From positions 28,918,912-28,982,911 of the forward strand of contig NC_092675.1 in the NCBI RefSeq assembly GCF_964355755.1: a stretch of 64,000 nucleotides of DNA, in the 5' to 3' direction. The position numbers were made by a program, and so were the translations under genes. The notes beneath the pieces were generated by a model. That model made no database searches. It was not told the origin of the DNA and saw nothing but the letters and a program-made list of their open reading frames with translations. This stretch comes from Antedon mediterranea. Its lineage: Eukaryota; Echinodermata; Crinoidea; Comatulida; Antedonidae. The stretch's first letter is position 1. Every line of letters starts with the position of its first letter. Below are positions 10,011-21,383 of this stretch, in pieces.

Positions 10011-11090
10011 CAATTATTAGAAATAATAATATTACTCAGAAGCATTTTTAAATAAAAAAGTTAAATATAAATTTGAAAAAGGTAACCTGTAAAAGTGTGC
10101 AAGGAATAACCTGATAAGGTTAGAACATAGCAGGCCTACATAAAAGCTTTCACTTATATATTTCAACATTTATTAGTTTCTATCAATAGTAAAACAATAC
10201 AATAAAAAAAGTGGTAATATATAATAATGAAACAATACAACAATACCATTAATAGAGGATCTTGCAAGAAGCAAGACGTGACAACCTGTTAATTAGCTTT
10301 GGCAGAAAATTATTGAATTCAGATAGATTTTCAGGGGCATGTGCAGGATTTATTTTTAGGGGAGCTCAAAATGATGAGTGATTTGCGAGGGGAGCAAGTA
10401 TAAATAGATAAAAAATAAATAAATACAAATATATACATTCTGAATAAATCAGTGACAAAATAAACTCTCTATGACTAGTAGTTTTTGAGATATGGTAATT
10501 CTGTAATTTCACCCTAATTTACATATTTAAGCTAATTTGCATATCATCGGGATGAGTGACCAAGGTGATGCTCAAAATTTGATGTCCTCATCATATGTGA
10601 CCATTTAAAAGAGAAAAATCTCTGTTTGCAATTTGTTTCACTTTGGGCTGTTATTTAGATAGATTGCCTACTAACATTATAGTTATAGTTTAGCCTTAAA
10701 TGGTACAAATAATTGTTTTCTATGAGTCTAATGTGGAAAATATTTTCATGTGATGAATAAAAATGCTCTCTCTATATAATACAGAAAACATTTTATTTTT
10801 TCTTAACACATCTACTCCACATTAATAGATCAGTATTTCATTGTTCAATTCGGTTTCAGTCATAAACACAAAACCTGACACTGCCATCATGAGTTGATGT
10901 CAATCAAACCACAGCAAAAAGGCGGTGCTATATGATTTTGGTTGAACAATTATAGATGGCGCACTATAGGTTTGCTTTTTCAATGGCATACTATTTTTCC
11001 ATTAGGACTGTTGCAAGACAAAGCAACTCAACATTTTTACAAGTTGATTATCAAACGGAAGTATTTTAATATCACTTAAAAATTACCATT
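10011..11090. other. Spacer before gene 3 with a dispersed repeat
   Basis: No gene is seen. Bases about 10,341-10,603 recur at about 17,419-17,672 before gene 5 (both start at GTGCAGGATTTATTTTTAGG), followed by a homologous stretch leading into the type I promoter. Confidence 0.6.
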
Positions 11091-11359
11091 GGCATGTGAT
11101 ATGAAATCAACCAATAAGATGGCAAAGATATACTTAAGTTTGTTATAAATTAAACTACTCTACCATGATCTAAGCAGTGACAAATGAAGAACAAAACAAG
11201 AATTGTGTCCAAATTTTCTTGGGAAAATTAGAATAACACTGACAGTATATAAAGTTTGCATGCTATTTAAATGAATCAATCTTGTATGAAAGATTTTACT
11301 TTAAATACTCAAGTGGACAAGCTGCTGTAATTTGTTGTTTATAGATTAAACTGAATACA
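11091..11359 (+). promoter_or_regulatory. Type I promoter and uORF (gene 3)
   Basis: CCAAT at 11,111-11,115; TATATAAA at 11,246-11,253, 114 nt before the ATG; conserved 19-codon uORF at 11,271-11,330. Confidence 0.75.
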
Positions 11360-13144
11360 ATGAACAGGAATCCTGGACTATATACAATGTTGTTTCAATG
11401 CTTTTCAACAAGACAACTTGGAATATTATTTATGGTTACTTGCTGGTTGCATGTTGTTTCACCTGAGCAAACACACCCACCATTTGTATTTGTGGGAAAT
11501 AAAACAATAAGCATAAGTATGCCTACTGAAGACAAAACTTATTTTGCTGACCAAGAACTTTCTTTCACTTGTAAATTTGAATGGTTTCAAACACGTATCA
11601 ACCAAATAGACATACAGCTTTCACAAAATGGTTCTTTTTTACCTAAAGATTCAGTTAAGATTGTTAAAGGTTTCTCAAATGGGGATTACAGTATACAGGA
11701 TTTTACAGTAATAATTTTAAATCTCACAAAGTTCCACACAGGATCATACAAATGTGTCTATGATAATGGTATGTACAAATCTGAGCAAGAAAAAACAATT
11801 ACAGTTTGGCCAATTCCAGTGGATCCTAAATGTACATCTTTGCAGCCATTTTATTTTGAAGGACAAGAAGTTAGCATCAAATGTGAAGCTATTGCTACAT
11901 ATCCAGACATTACATTAAAATGGAACTCTGGAAATTCCACTGCTAAAAATCCTCACAACATAAAATTCATTGCTGAAAAAGACATGAATGGGCTTAAATA
12001 TAAATGCTTAATGAATGTACCATCATGGAGATCAAGACCCTTTGTTTGTAAATTTTTAATTTTAGTAAAAAACATTGAGATTGTTGTTATAAATAATAAT
12101 GTTACATTAGGACAACCAGCAGCATTGCAATGCATCGTGGGTAACACCAATCAAGAACTCAACTATACTTGGACATTAGAATACAGTAAGTTAAAAAGAG
12201 GAATTCAACAAAATCCAAATTGTAAAAATATCAATGGTGGTAGCAGCAAAAATATGAACTGCAATGAGAAGATACTGAAGATTGAGAAAGTGACAGCTGA
12301 TATGAACAATGCTGTTATCACTTGTGAGGTACAAGGATACAATGTTATTGGAAGAAACTCTAGTATACTTACTGTATATGGACTTACTACTGTAGAACCT
12401 ACAAAAGATACAACTATGATGGAGAAAGAGAAGAACAATAGGAGTGACTTAAGTACACCAGAAAATAAAAAAAATGAAAGAGTTAAGATGTCCAATGACC
12501 CAGACACAGAATTTATTAAAACAATTGCTATAGTTTGTGGAAGTCTTTTACTTATATTTCTGATATATATAATGGTTATTTGCTTCCGTCGTTTGAAAGT
12601 AACTTCAAATCAAGATATCCAAGTTGCTACAAGTATAACCCATGACAATGACTCTTACAACACAGTGCCATTGCCCATCAGTGCACAATTGACATCAGAC
12701 AATACACAATATCATGGTGCTACTTGTCTTAATATCAATAGAGAAGAGAATCCTGAATTTCATATTTATCAAGACATCAACGTAAATTCTGAAGATGTCA
12801 CTGATGAATACCTAATTCCTCTGGCAATGGTTAAACAATTTGATAGCTCAAATTGTGAAGAAAATATGACATATATTAAACAAACATGTGAAGGAATGGT
12901 TAATAAGTCAACAAGCAATTTGGAAGGTGACAACACAACAGATGATTTGTACACTCATCATGACATAAGCACAACTTTTGATGATGTCACTGATGGATAC
13001 CTAACTCCTGTAATTTTTGCAGAGCAGGTTAAAAAAGATGAAAACTCCAAACATACTGAACATGAAGAATACCCCTACAAAGAGAGTGTAGATCTCATTA
13101 AAAATGATAAGACAGATTCTCTTTATCTTGAGATTATTGAGTAA
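11360..13144 (+). CDS. Ig receptor gene 3, ectodomain I + tail C, with ITIM
   Basis: Intact single-exon gene, 594 aa. Residues 1-34 are a signal peptide; Ig1 is C71-C132, Ig2 C175-C216 and Ig3 C258-C322, with the core Trp of Ig3 at 271. The stalk spans about 341-385, the TM about 386-408 and the tail 409-594. Tail tyrosines sit in YNTV, YQDI, YLIPL, YLTPV and YKESV, and at the very end in SLYLEI, which fits the ITIM consensus (S/I/V/L)xYxx(I/V/L). This is the only copy in the window whose C-terminal ITIM is still in frame. The ectodomain is almost identical to that of the gene at 18,568, which has a different stalk and tail. Most likely an inhibitory-type surface receptor; the signalling sense is inferred from the motif alone. 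Confidence 0.93.
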   Translation: MNRNPGLYTMLFQCFSTRQLGILFMVTCWLHVVSPEQTHPPFVFVGNKTISISMPTEDKTYFADQELSFTCKFEWFQTRINQIDIQLSQNGSFLPKDSVKIVKGFSNGDYSIQDFTVIILNLTKFHTGSYKCVYDNGMYKSEQEKTITVWPIPVDPKCTSLQPFYFEGQEVSIKCEAIATYPDITLKWNSGNSTAKNPHNIKFIAEKDMNGLKYKCLMNVPSWRSRPFVCKFLILVKNIEIVVINNNVTLGQPAALQCIVGNTNQELNYTWTLEYSKLKRGIQQNPNCKNINGGSSKNMNCNEKILKIEKVTADMNNAVITCEVQGYNVIGRNSSILTVYGLTTVEPTKDTTMMEKEKNNRSDLSTPENKKNERVKMSNDPDTEFIKTIAIVCGSLLLIFLIYIMVICFRRLKVTSNQDIQVATSITHDNDSYNTVPLPISAQLTSDNTQYHGATCLNINREENPEFHIYQDINVNSEDVTDEYLIPLAMVKQFDSSNCEENMTYIKQTCEGMVNKSTSNLEGDNTTDDLYTHHDISTTFDDVTDGYLTPVIFAEQVKKDENSKHTEHEEYPYKESVDLIKNDKTDSLYLEIIE

Positions 13145-14600
13145 TGTATATAATATATACACAAGTATTTAGGATAGGTAAACATTATTAGTACATTAAT
13201 TTTATACTGACCTAATCAGGTTAATTGTACTATGTTTTAATATAATACTAATCAGATTGGATATATAGTTTTTTAAATATATACTCAACTCGCCAAATTA
13301 CAAGATTTACTACTATTTTATAATTACCACCACTACTACTGGTTATACCTGTAAGAGAAAATAATATATATATATATATAAATATGTGTAGTTTAGATTT
13401 TAATTGTGCCTGCCTACATTTCTATTTCCTTCTTCCCATATTTAGTAATTGTCAAGAGTTTTTCGGTAAAACCCCCAAAAATTGTTATAATATAACATTG
13501 AAACTAAACTGTAACAATAGAAATATGTCTCTGTTAATCGTTTTGTTTTATGTTGATATTTGTAAAACAAATAAAAGTAAAAGTCAAATAAATTGTACAT
13601 ATCTGGAAACAGGCTGATATACCTAGATGTTTTTTCTTACTTTTACCTGTATTATCATATTACCTGTATATTTACTAAGCAAACATTTTGGAAAAAATGA
13701 AATATACCACAAAATATTCTAAAGGTTTTAATATTGATACACTCAAATCGTGCATGGGATATAAATCTTCAATACAAAAAGTTGTAGGACACAGCCGGGC
13801 ACATCCTTGAGTTGAAAACAAATTGAAACTATAAAAATTAATTTTTATTGCATGTATTTTTCATTGCCAATATTGCTCCATGCTTTTATTTTCCTAATTA
13901 TTTAATTAAATTGATATAGAGGGAGCTGTATATTAATATTTGATAATACAGTACAATACTGATTACACAATCCAGAAATGGTGTTGGTAGTCTATAAGTG
14001 CTAGCTTACCTGGATAAACCGACAAATGCCATATTTCTCCTCGAAGAGCGAGATATACTCGAAAGTAGAAAATTCATTGAACACCCCTCTCTCTCAATGG
14101 TACAGTCCACAAACCTCAAGTGGGAACATCCCTACAATTCACCATCATCATTTCTCAAGACCTCTTGTCTGAGTATCATATACTGATATGAAGCTGATAT
14201 TAAATAAACTTAACTATAACTGCCTATCTGATATTATAACAAATCAAAACTATTCTTATTTAAATGATTATTTGCCTTCAGTGTGTTCAGTAAATATTAA
14301 TTGTTGTACTTTGAATTTTTATCGTTTCTCAACTGTATAACAGCAAGACACTGTAAAGTTTCGTTGCTTTTATTATTATAGAGGGCAGTGTTATGTGATG
14401 CTTAAGAGTTTTGCTCAAATAAAACGTTTAAAAAAATTCCTTCTTAAATTTTTTTAACCACATGTAGTTATAATATTGAATATCAGGTCTAATTTTAGAG
14501 GGCAGTATCAAGGTTTATTCAGAAAATAAAATAGAAACCAAATTTAAAACTAAAATGGAAACTAAAATGGAAATACAACAGACCAATTCAAATACTTCAT
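13145..14600. other. Tail-C 3' region and spacer
   Basis: AT-rich with a short (TA)n run near 13,364-13,380 and AATAAA signals near 13,569 and 13,588. The open frames at 13,384-13,617 and 13,998-14,186 have no recognisable domains or paralogues in the window, and I do not call them genes. Confidence 0.6.
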
Positions 14601-14609
14601 TTACTAAAC

Positions 14610-14881
14610 TGATATGATTGGCTAGCAATTTTCTCATCACATACAGATGATCTATTGTAAAGCAGAGTAGAATAAAATTAATTGCTTGATAATAATGTTG
14701 TTCTACTGTTCTTTCTGTTTATGGACTTCAAAGGAATTTAAAACATTTCTATATTGTGAAAATATCTTGGTTGAAAGATTTAAAGTTCATTTTCAGATTA
14801 TTTGGATCCCACCTCAGTAAATTGGAAAAGTTGATATATGCGATTTTTTAATTTACACTGACGATTTTAGGATTAAATGCA
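14610..14881 (+). promoter_or_regulatory. Type III promoter and overlapping uORF (gene 4)
   Basis: TGATTGGC at 14,615-14,622 corresponds to the CCAAT element before the type III genes at 21,384 and 43,438. An upstream ATG at 14,877 opens a 9-codon frame (14,877-14,906) that overlaps the main ATG (ATGCAATG arrangement). Confidence 0.6.
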
Positions 14882-16420
14882 ATGTTTTTACATTTACCAA
14901 CTTTAATACTTGCAATATTATTCATTTTTGGTTCCCATATTGGCTCATCGCAAATAGACAAAACACAGTATCCATAAGTATAGAAGACAAAACATATTTT
15001 GTTTCTCAAGAACTTATTATTTCTTGTAAATTTGACTATTTTCAAACACATCTTGAGCAGCAAGATTTAATACTTACAAACAATGAATCAATTCTGACAC
15101 AGGATTCATTAAATATTGAAGAAATTTCTGGAAGCAAACAGGAATTTAAAATAACAATTTCAAATCTTAAAGAGTCTCACACAGGATCATACAAATGTGG
15201 CACCACACAGGGCACAGATATAAGTGGACAGTCTAAACAACAAATGGTCAAAGTTTGGCCAATTCCTGAGTACCCTAGGTGCACAGCATCCCCAGAATTC
15301 TATTTTGAAGGTCAAAACTTGACCTTAACGTGTGAAACCATTGCTACATATCCTAATTTTACATTAAAATGGAATAATGAACAACACCAACATGAAAATA
15401 TTAAAATCCAAAAAGTCATTGCCACAAAGGAAAACAATGGTTCAACACATACATGTATATTGGATGTACTAGCATGGAGTAGAGTGAAACTTTGTAAAAT
15501 TGAAATTTCAATAAAACAGATAAATATTGTTGGCAATACTGTTGCATTAGGACGACCTGCAATGTTGCAATGCATTGTGGATGATGTCATCTCAGGTCTC
15601 ACCTATACCTGGACATCTGAATCTAGCAGTTTAGTAGAAGAAATTGAACAAAACAAAAATTGTAACTACATCAATGGTAATAGCAGCAATAAAAATTGCC
15701 AAACACTTGGAGATAACAAGATCCTATACATTGAGAAAGTGACAGCTGATATGAACAATACGATTATCACTTGTCAGGTGCAATGGTACAATGTTATTGG
15801 AAAAAACTCAAGTATACTTACTGTAAATGAACTACCTACTGTAGAACATACAAAAGATGCAGTAACTTCTATAGAACCTAGAGAGACTAGAAGAGAACTA
15901 ACTACACAAGAAAATACAAAAATGAAGGAGAACAGTGACAATGAGACTTATAATAACAGCAACAACAATGTTACTTATATATATGTCATTGTTGCTTTTT
16001 TTGGATCTCAAGGCATCAAATCAAAGTGTTCCTCAGGTTGGCACAACTGCAGCTACTATGAGCTATGTCAATGACTCTTACAGAGCCTTGCCATTGTCCA
16101 CCAGTGCACCATCTACATCAGACAATGCACAATCTCATGGTGATATTATTTTAAATAATCTGAAGAAAGAAGAGAATGCTGAATTCCATATTTATCAGGA
16201 TATCAACACAATGTCTGATGACATTAAAGATGATTACCTAATTCCTTTGACAATAGTTAAACAATTTGATAACGGCCCTAAATGTCAAGAAAATATAATA
16301 GATATTGAACATGAGGAAGAAACTTGTCAAGGAATGGTAAAGTCAACAAACACTCTGGAAGTTGACAACAAATTAGATGAAAATGTTGATTTACATACTT
16401 ATTATAACAGCAACTTTTGA
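14882..16420 (+). pseudogene. Ig receptor gene 4, ectodomain III + tail B, with TM deletion
   Basis: Two lesions relative to paralogues. First, just after the signal peptide (near 14,970) about 10 bp are missing compared with 21,384 and 43,438. This gives an immediate stop, and the rest of Ig1 lies in another frame. Second, near 16,007 a 53-bp deletion removes the C-terminal half of the TM helix and shifts the frame. The frame from 15,244 ends at 16,074, while the tail-B frame stays open to 16,420 with YVND, YRAL, YQDI and YLIPL. Ig2 and Ig3 are intact. The 3' flank has AATAAA at 16,915 and 16,932. A pseudogene on present evidence. Confidence 0.85.
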
Positions 16421-18300
16421 TAAATGTCACAGATGATAAATTACTCCTATCTATAGAACCATAGTCTGACTATAATAGAACCTAACCTGAACCTATATAC
16501 TGTATTGAACTTGAAGAACACTCTTGTAAAGATTTGGAAATAAGCCCACCTATTCTCAAAGGATAAGGAGGACACTCATTCCCATAGATTCCTCTTCCAG
16601 GACCGTGGTCAATGCAGCCGGCACTCAGATCATTTTAGGCACATTAATAAAGATCCTGAGATGACAGCCCTTTTCTTGAGTAATTTATAAAATGTAAATA
16701 TTTTGGATAGATTAAATATACTATTAGCACATTAATAATTAATAAAATGTTTACTTTTTTCTGATGATAGTGTAATAATAAGGAACTGCTTATTTGTGAA
16801 AAAAGATTGTATAAACATTTCATTCAAATTAACAATAAAAACTAAACTGTAGCAGTCACTGGTATCTTTAAATTGTTTTGTTTCCTTCTTTTGCATGTTG
16901 ATGTTCCTAAAACAAATAAAACTGAAAGTGAAATAAAGTGTATACATCTGACGACGAAGTTTTAGACTACCATTTGTTTAAACTATTGCTTATATCTTAT
17001 ACATTTTTCAAGTTATTATTTGTTCAGCAAAACCATCAAATTATTTTTATTTAAAATGTTTGCATTTTAGTGGTATATTCAAAGATTTTAAATAAAAATA
17101 AAGAAACAAAACGTTGGAACTTATTATAACAACTTAACTCCAGTAAATTTGGTAGAGCAAGTTGAGGTGCAAATTCTAAAACCCTGTTGATCTTTAAAAT
17201 TGGAAGATTCTCATTAGCAAAACTACATTTATCTTGAGAATATGATACATTATAAAACATAAACATTTTGTTTGTATTTCTTAAAAATATTATTGTACTA
17301 TTTTAATTGTACAATAACGATAATAATAATGAGATTTTATATATATGTCAGGCAGTGGAGCTTAGTTGTTAGCAAGGTACTACTCATTAATTGGGTGCCT
17401 TGCGTTATCTCAGTATATGTGCAGGATTTATTTTTAGGGAGGCTCAAAATGTTGAGTGCTTTGCGAGGGGAGCGTGAAAAAATAGATAAAAAAATTAACA
17501 AAAATATATACATTGTGAATAAATCAGTGAAAAAATAAACTCTCTATGACTAGTTATAGTTTTTGAGATATGGTAACCCTGTAATTTCACCCTAAGTTAC
17601 ATATTTAAGCTAATTTGCATTATCGGGATGAGTGAGCGAGGTGTGATGCTCAAATTTTTATGCCCACATCATATTTGTATTTATTTATTCAATCACGCTC
17701 TTGTGAAATACAAGACCAGCCAATTCTGGCTTATAAGTGAATAAAAAAAAAACTAAATAAATAAATTATAAATTATAAATAGACACAGATTAAAAATAGA
17801 CACAGATAAAAAAAATAAAATAAAACAACTACTTTACAACAGACTTACTACACCAACAAATTTTCTTTTTTTTCTCTCTTTTATCGAGTAGATGGGAAAA
17901 TGTGTGTTTGCAATTTTTTTCACTTTGGGCTGTATTTTTAGATAGATTGTCTAGTCTAGAATCATAGTTATAGTTTAGCCTTAAATGGTAAAAATAATTG
18001 TTTTCTATGAGTTTAATGTCGAAAATATTTGCATGTGTTGAATAAAAATGCTCTCTCTATTCAATATAATACAGAAAACATTTCATTTTTTCTTACCACA
18101 TCTCTTGCATAATAATAGATCAGTATTTCATTGTTCATTTCGGTTTCGATCATAAACACAAAACCTGACACTGCCATCATGAGTTGATGTTATATTATGA
18201 TTTTGGCTGAGCAATTATAGATGGCGCACTATAGGTTTGCTTTTTCAATGGCATAATATTGTTCCATTAGAACTGTTGCGAGACAAAGCAACTCAAAATC
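16421..18300. other. Tail-B 3' UTR and spacer before gene 5
   Basis: Homologous to 1-1,740. Contains the empty MITE site near 16,970-16,990 and the dispersed repeat near 17,419-17,672. No gene is seen; the 88-codon frame at 17,272-17,538 runs across repeat sequence. Confidence 0.6.
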
Positions 18301-18567
18301 ATGTGATATGAAATCAACCAATAAGATGGCAAAGATATACTTAAGTATGTTATAAATTTAACTACTATACCATGATCTAAGCAGTGACAATTGAAGAACA
18401 AAAGAAGAATTGTGTCCCAACTTTTCTTGGGAAAATTAGAATAAAACTGACAGTATATAAAGTTTGCATACTATTTAAATGAATCAATCTTGTATGAAAG
18501 ATTTTACTGTAAATACTCAAGTGGACAAGCTGCTGTAATTTGTTGTTTATAGATTAAACTGAATACA
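18301..18567 (+). promoter_or_regulatory. Type I promoter and uORF (gene 5)
   Basis: CCAAT at 18,318-18,322; TATATAAA at 18,454-18,461, again 114 nt before the ATG; conserved 19-codon uORF at 18,479-18,538. Confidence 0.75.
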
Positions 18568-20631
18568 ATGAACAGGAATCCTGGACTAGATACAATGTTG
18601 TTTCAATGCTTTTCAACAAGACAACTTGGAATATTATTTATGGTTACTTGCTGTTTGCATGTTATTTCACCTGAGCAAACACACCCACCATTTGTATTTG
18701 TGGGAAATAAAACAATAAGCATAAGTATGCCTACTGAAGACAAAACTTATTTTGCTGACCAAGAACTTTCTTTCACTTGTAAATTTGAATGGTTTCAAAC
18801 ACGTATCAACCAAATAGACATACAGCTTTCACAAAATGGTTCTTTTTTACCTAAAGATTCAGTTAAGATTGTTAAAGGTTTCTCAAATGGGGATTACAGT
18901 ATACAGGATTTTACAGTAATAATTTTAAATCTCACAAAGTTCCACACAGGATCATACAAATGTGTCTATGATAATGGTATGTACAAATCTGAGCAAGAAA
19001 AAACAATTACAGTTTGGCCAATTCCAGTGGATCCTAAATGTACATCTTTGCAGCCATTTTATTTTGAAGGACAAGAAGTTAGCATCAAATGTGAAGCTAT
19101 TGCTACATATCCAGACATTACATTAAAATGGAACTCTGGAAATTCCACTGCTAAAAATCCTCATAACATAAAATTCATTGCTGAAAAAGACATGAATGGG
19201 CTTAAATATAAATGCTTAATGAATGTACCATCATGGAGATCAAGACCCTTTGTTTGTAAATTTTTAATTTTAGTAAAAAACATTGAGATTGTTGTTATAA
19301 ATAATAATGTTACATTAGGACAACCAGCAGCATTGCAATGCATCGTGGGTAACACCAATCAAGAACTCAACTATACTTGGACATTAGAATACAGTAAGTT
19401 AAAAAGAGGAATTCAACAAAATCCAAATTGTAAAAATATCAATGGTGGTAGCAGCAAAAATATGAACTGCAATGAGAAGATACTGAAGATTGAAAAAGTG
19501 ACAGCTGATATGAACAATGCTCTCATCACTTGTGAGGTACAAGGGTACAATGTTATTGGAAGAAACTCTAGTATACTTACTGTAAATGGACTTACTACTG
19601 TAGAACATACAAAAGATGCAGTAACTTCTATAGAACCTAGAGAGACTAGAAGAGAACTAACTACACAAGAAAATACAAAAAGTAAGGAGAACAGTGACAA
19701 TGAGACTTACAATGTTACCTATATATATATCACTGTTGCTATTTTTGGATCTCTTTTGTTTTTCATATTCCTAATCTATATTGTGAGAATATGCTTCCAG
19801 TGTTTCACAAAGTCTTCAAATCAAAGCAGTGATGTTGGTACAATACAAGCTATTGTAAGCTATGATAATGACTCTTACAGAACAGTACCATTGGTGGTTC
19901 GTGCAGCATCAAAATCCAAACTCCATCATACATCACAGCAATTATTAACAGACAACCAGATGAGCTCTGCTTCGAGTGTGATCTCATTACCAGATGAAAG
20001 ACAATGTCAACGCATGAAACAAACATGGATATCGACACGTCACCTAACACCAGTACATTCAACCACTACATTTGGATCTAGTGATGATGAATATAAACAC
20101 AGCATTGATGACATGTTGAATGACCCTATGTATGATGAGATAAATTCTAAAACATTGAAAAATCAGAGAGAAGATTTGAGAACAGAAGCAGACCAAGTTG
20201 AACCTACCTGGAGTGGTGCAAAGCACAGAGATGGCAACGGAGCTGATGGTGATGAACACAAGACAAACACTGAAGATCCATATCAAGAAATTAGGAACGA
20301 GTTTACAGCAAGAGACAAAAGACTCACATCAGAAGGAAATGCTTTGAATACTTATGAGAAAATATCAGAATTGGAAGCTGGTTTTAATTCTGAAGAGGTG
20401 CATGAAAATTCGTCTCAAGAAAAATGCCTTAATAAACAAATAAAAGAAGAGTTTGGAAAAACACAAACAAAATCAAACAGCAGTGAAACAGAACATATCT
20501 ACTCTCAAGTTAACAAAAAGATGAAAAACAAAGTTTTAAAAGATCAATATCTGGAGATATATGCAGAGACTGTGGACGTTGTCAGGAGCGATGCAAGTGA
20601 ATCTGAAGACGAAACAGAAACAACCTGTTAA
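18568..20631 (+). CDS. Ig receptor gene 5, ectodomain I + tail A
   Basis: Intact, 687 aa, single exon. The signal peptide and all three Ig domains differ from gene 3 (11,360) at only a handful of positions up to about 19,590. The stalk then switches to the one found in gene 4 (a VEHTKDAVTS segment), followed by a TM of the IVRICFQC type and tail A. Tail motifs are YDEI, YQEI, YEKI, YSQV, YLEI and YAET. The YSQP motif present in most tail-A copies has been removed by an in-frame deletion of about 27 nt near 20,407. The acidic C-terminus ends in TTC. A mosaic of at least three sources. Likely a surface recognition receptor signalling through several SH2 docking sites. Confidence 0.93.
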   Translation: MNRNPGLDTMLFQCFSTRQLGILFMVTCCLHVISPEQTHPPFVFVGNKTISISMPTEDKTYFADQELSFTCKFEWFQTRINQIDIQLSQNGSFLPKDSVKIVKGFSNGDYSIQDFTVIILNLTKFHTGSYKCVYDNGMYKSEQEKTITVWPIPVDPKCTSLQPFYFEGQEVSIKCEAIATYPDITLKWNSGNSTAKNPHNIKFIAEKDMNGLKYKCLMNVPSWRSRPFVCKFLILVKNIEIVVINNNVTLGQPAALQCIVGNTNQELNYTWTLEYSKLKRGIQQNPNCKNINGGSSKNMNCNEKILKIEKVTADMNNALITCEVQGYNVIGRNSSILTVNGLTTVEHTKDAVTSIEPRETRRELTTQENTKSKENSDNETYNVTYIYITVAIFGSLLFFIFLIYIVRICFQCFTKSSNQSSDVGTIQAIVSYDNDSYRTVPLVVRAASKSKLHHTSQQLLTDNQMSSASSVISLPDERQCQRMKQTWISTRHLTPVHSTTTFGSSDDEYKHSIDDMLNDPMYDEINSKTLKNQREDLRTEADQVEPTWSGAKHRDGNGADGDEHKTNTEDPYQEIRNEFTARDKRLTSEGNALNTYEKISELEAGFNSEEVHENSSQEKCLNKQIKEEFGKTQTKSNSSETEHIYSQVNKKMKNKVLKDQYLEIYAETVDVVRSDASESEDETETTC

Positions 20632-21236
20632 TGGAAGACTACTACAACTACAGTATACAAGGTAATTTGCGATACACGTTTTATTTTTAATGTTATCTAT
20701 TTTACTCAACTAAAGTAATCAGAGATGTTTTTATAACTACCATGTTTTCTGAAAATCAAATTGGTACTAAGCTGCGAATTGTCAACTAATTTGTCTGCTC
20801 CCAAACAGTCACCAAAAAGTACCGATAAAGAAGACTGTTTTAGATGATGGTGACTATGAATGGATGAATGGTTCAGTGTAGGAATGCTAGTTAACCATAC
20901 TAACAGTACCATCTTGATTTTTGGATCAGCTGACAAAACTATCATTTAGTTATAATAATAATAATATTTATTCAGCATGTTATATAAAGTACAATCTTCC
21001 AGGAGCAAGCAATAGGCATATGCCTGAACATAATTAACTACTCTTGTTCCAACAAATACAAATAGAACCGCAACAAAACTTAATTTATTTGAACATTTGT
21101 ATTAGAGGGCAGTATAAAGTTTTCTCATAATATACAATAATATGAAATTACTAACTTTCCATAAATTAAATGAAAACCGAAACCAAATCAAAAACTACAA
21201 CATACCTAATATAAATGCTTCATTTACAAACTGAAA
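20632..21236. other. Tail-A 3' region and spacer
   Basis: Homologous to 42,503-43,110 between genes 11 and 12, including an (AAT)n stretch near 20,953. No gene is seen. Confidence 0.6.
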
Positions 21237-21383
21237 TGATTGGCTAGAAATTTCTCATCATGAATAATATTTCTTTATACAGTCTTACACAACTTCATAT
21301 TTAGCTATTGTACTGTACGATGGTCTACTGTAAGCAGTGTAGAATAAATCAATCATTTGACCGGAATTCTAGGATTAAATACA
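21237..21383 (+). promoter_or_regulatory. Type III promoter, shortened (gene 6)
   Basis: TGATTGGC at 21,237-21,244 lies only 140 nt before the ATG, against about 320 in gene 12. About 190 bp of leader present in genes 4 and 12 is missing here, and so is the overlapping upstream ATG. Confidence 0.55.

Noticed and set aside
13384-14186. Small plus-strand open frames at 13,384 and 13,998
   Set aside because: No domain, no signal peptide logic, no paralogue in the window; consistent with chance frames in spacer DNA.
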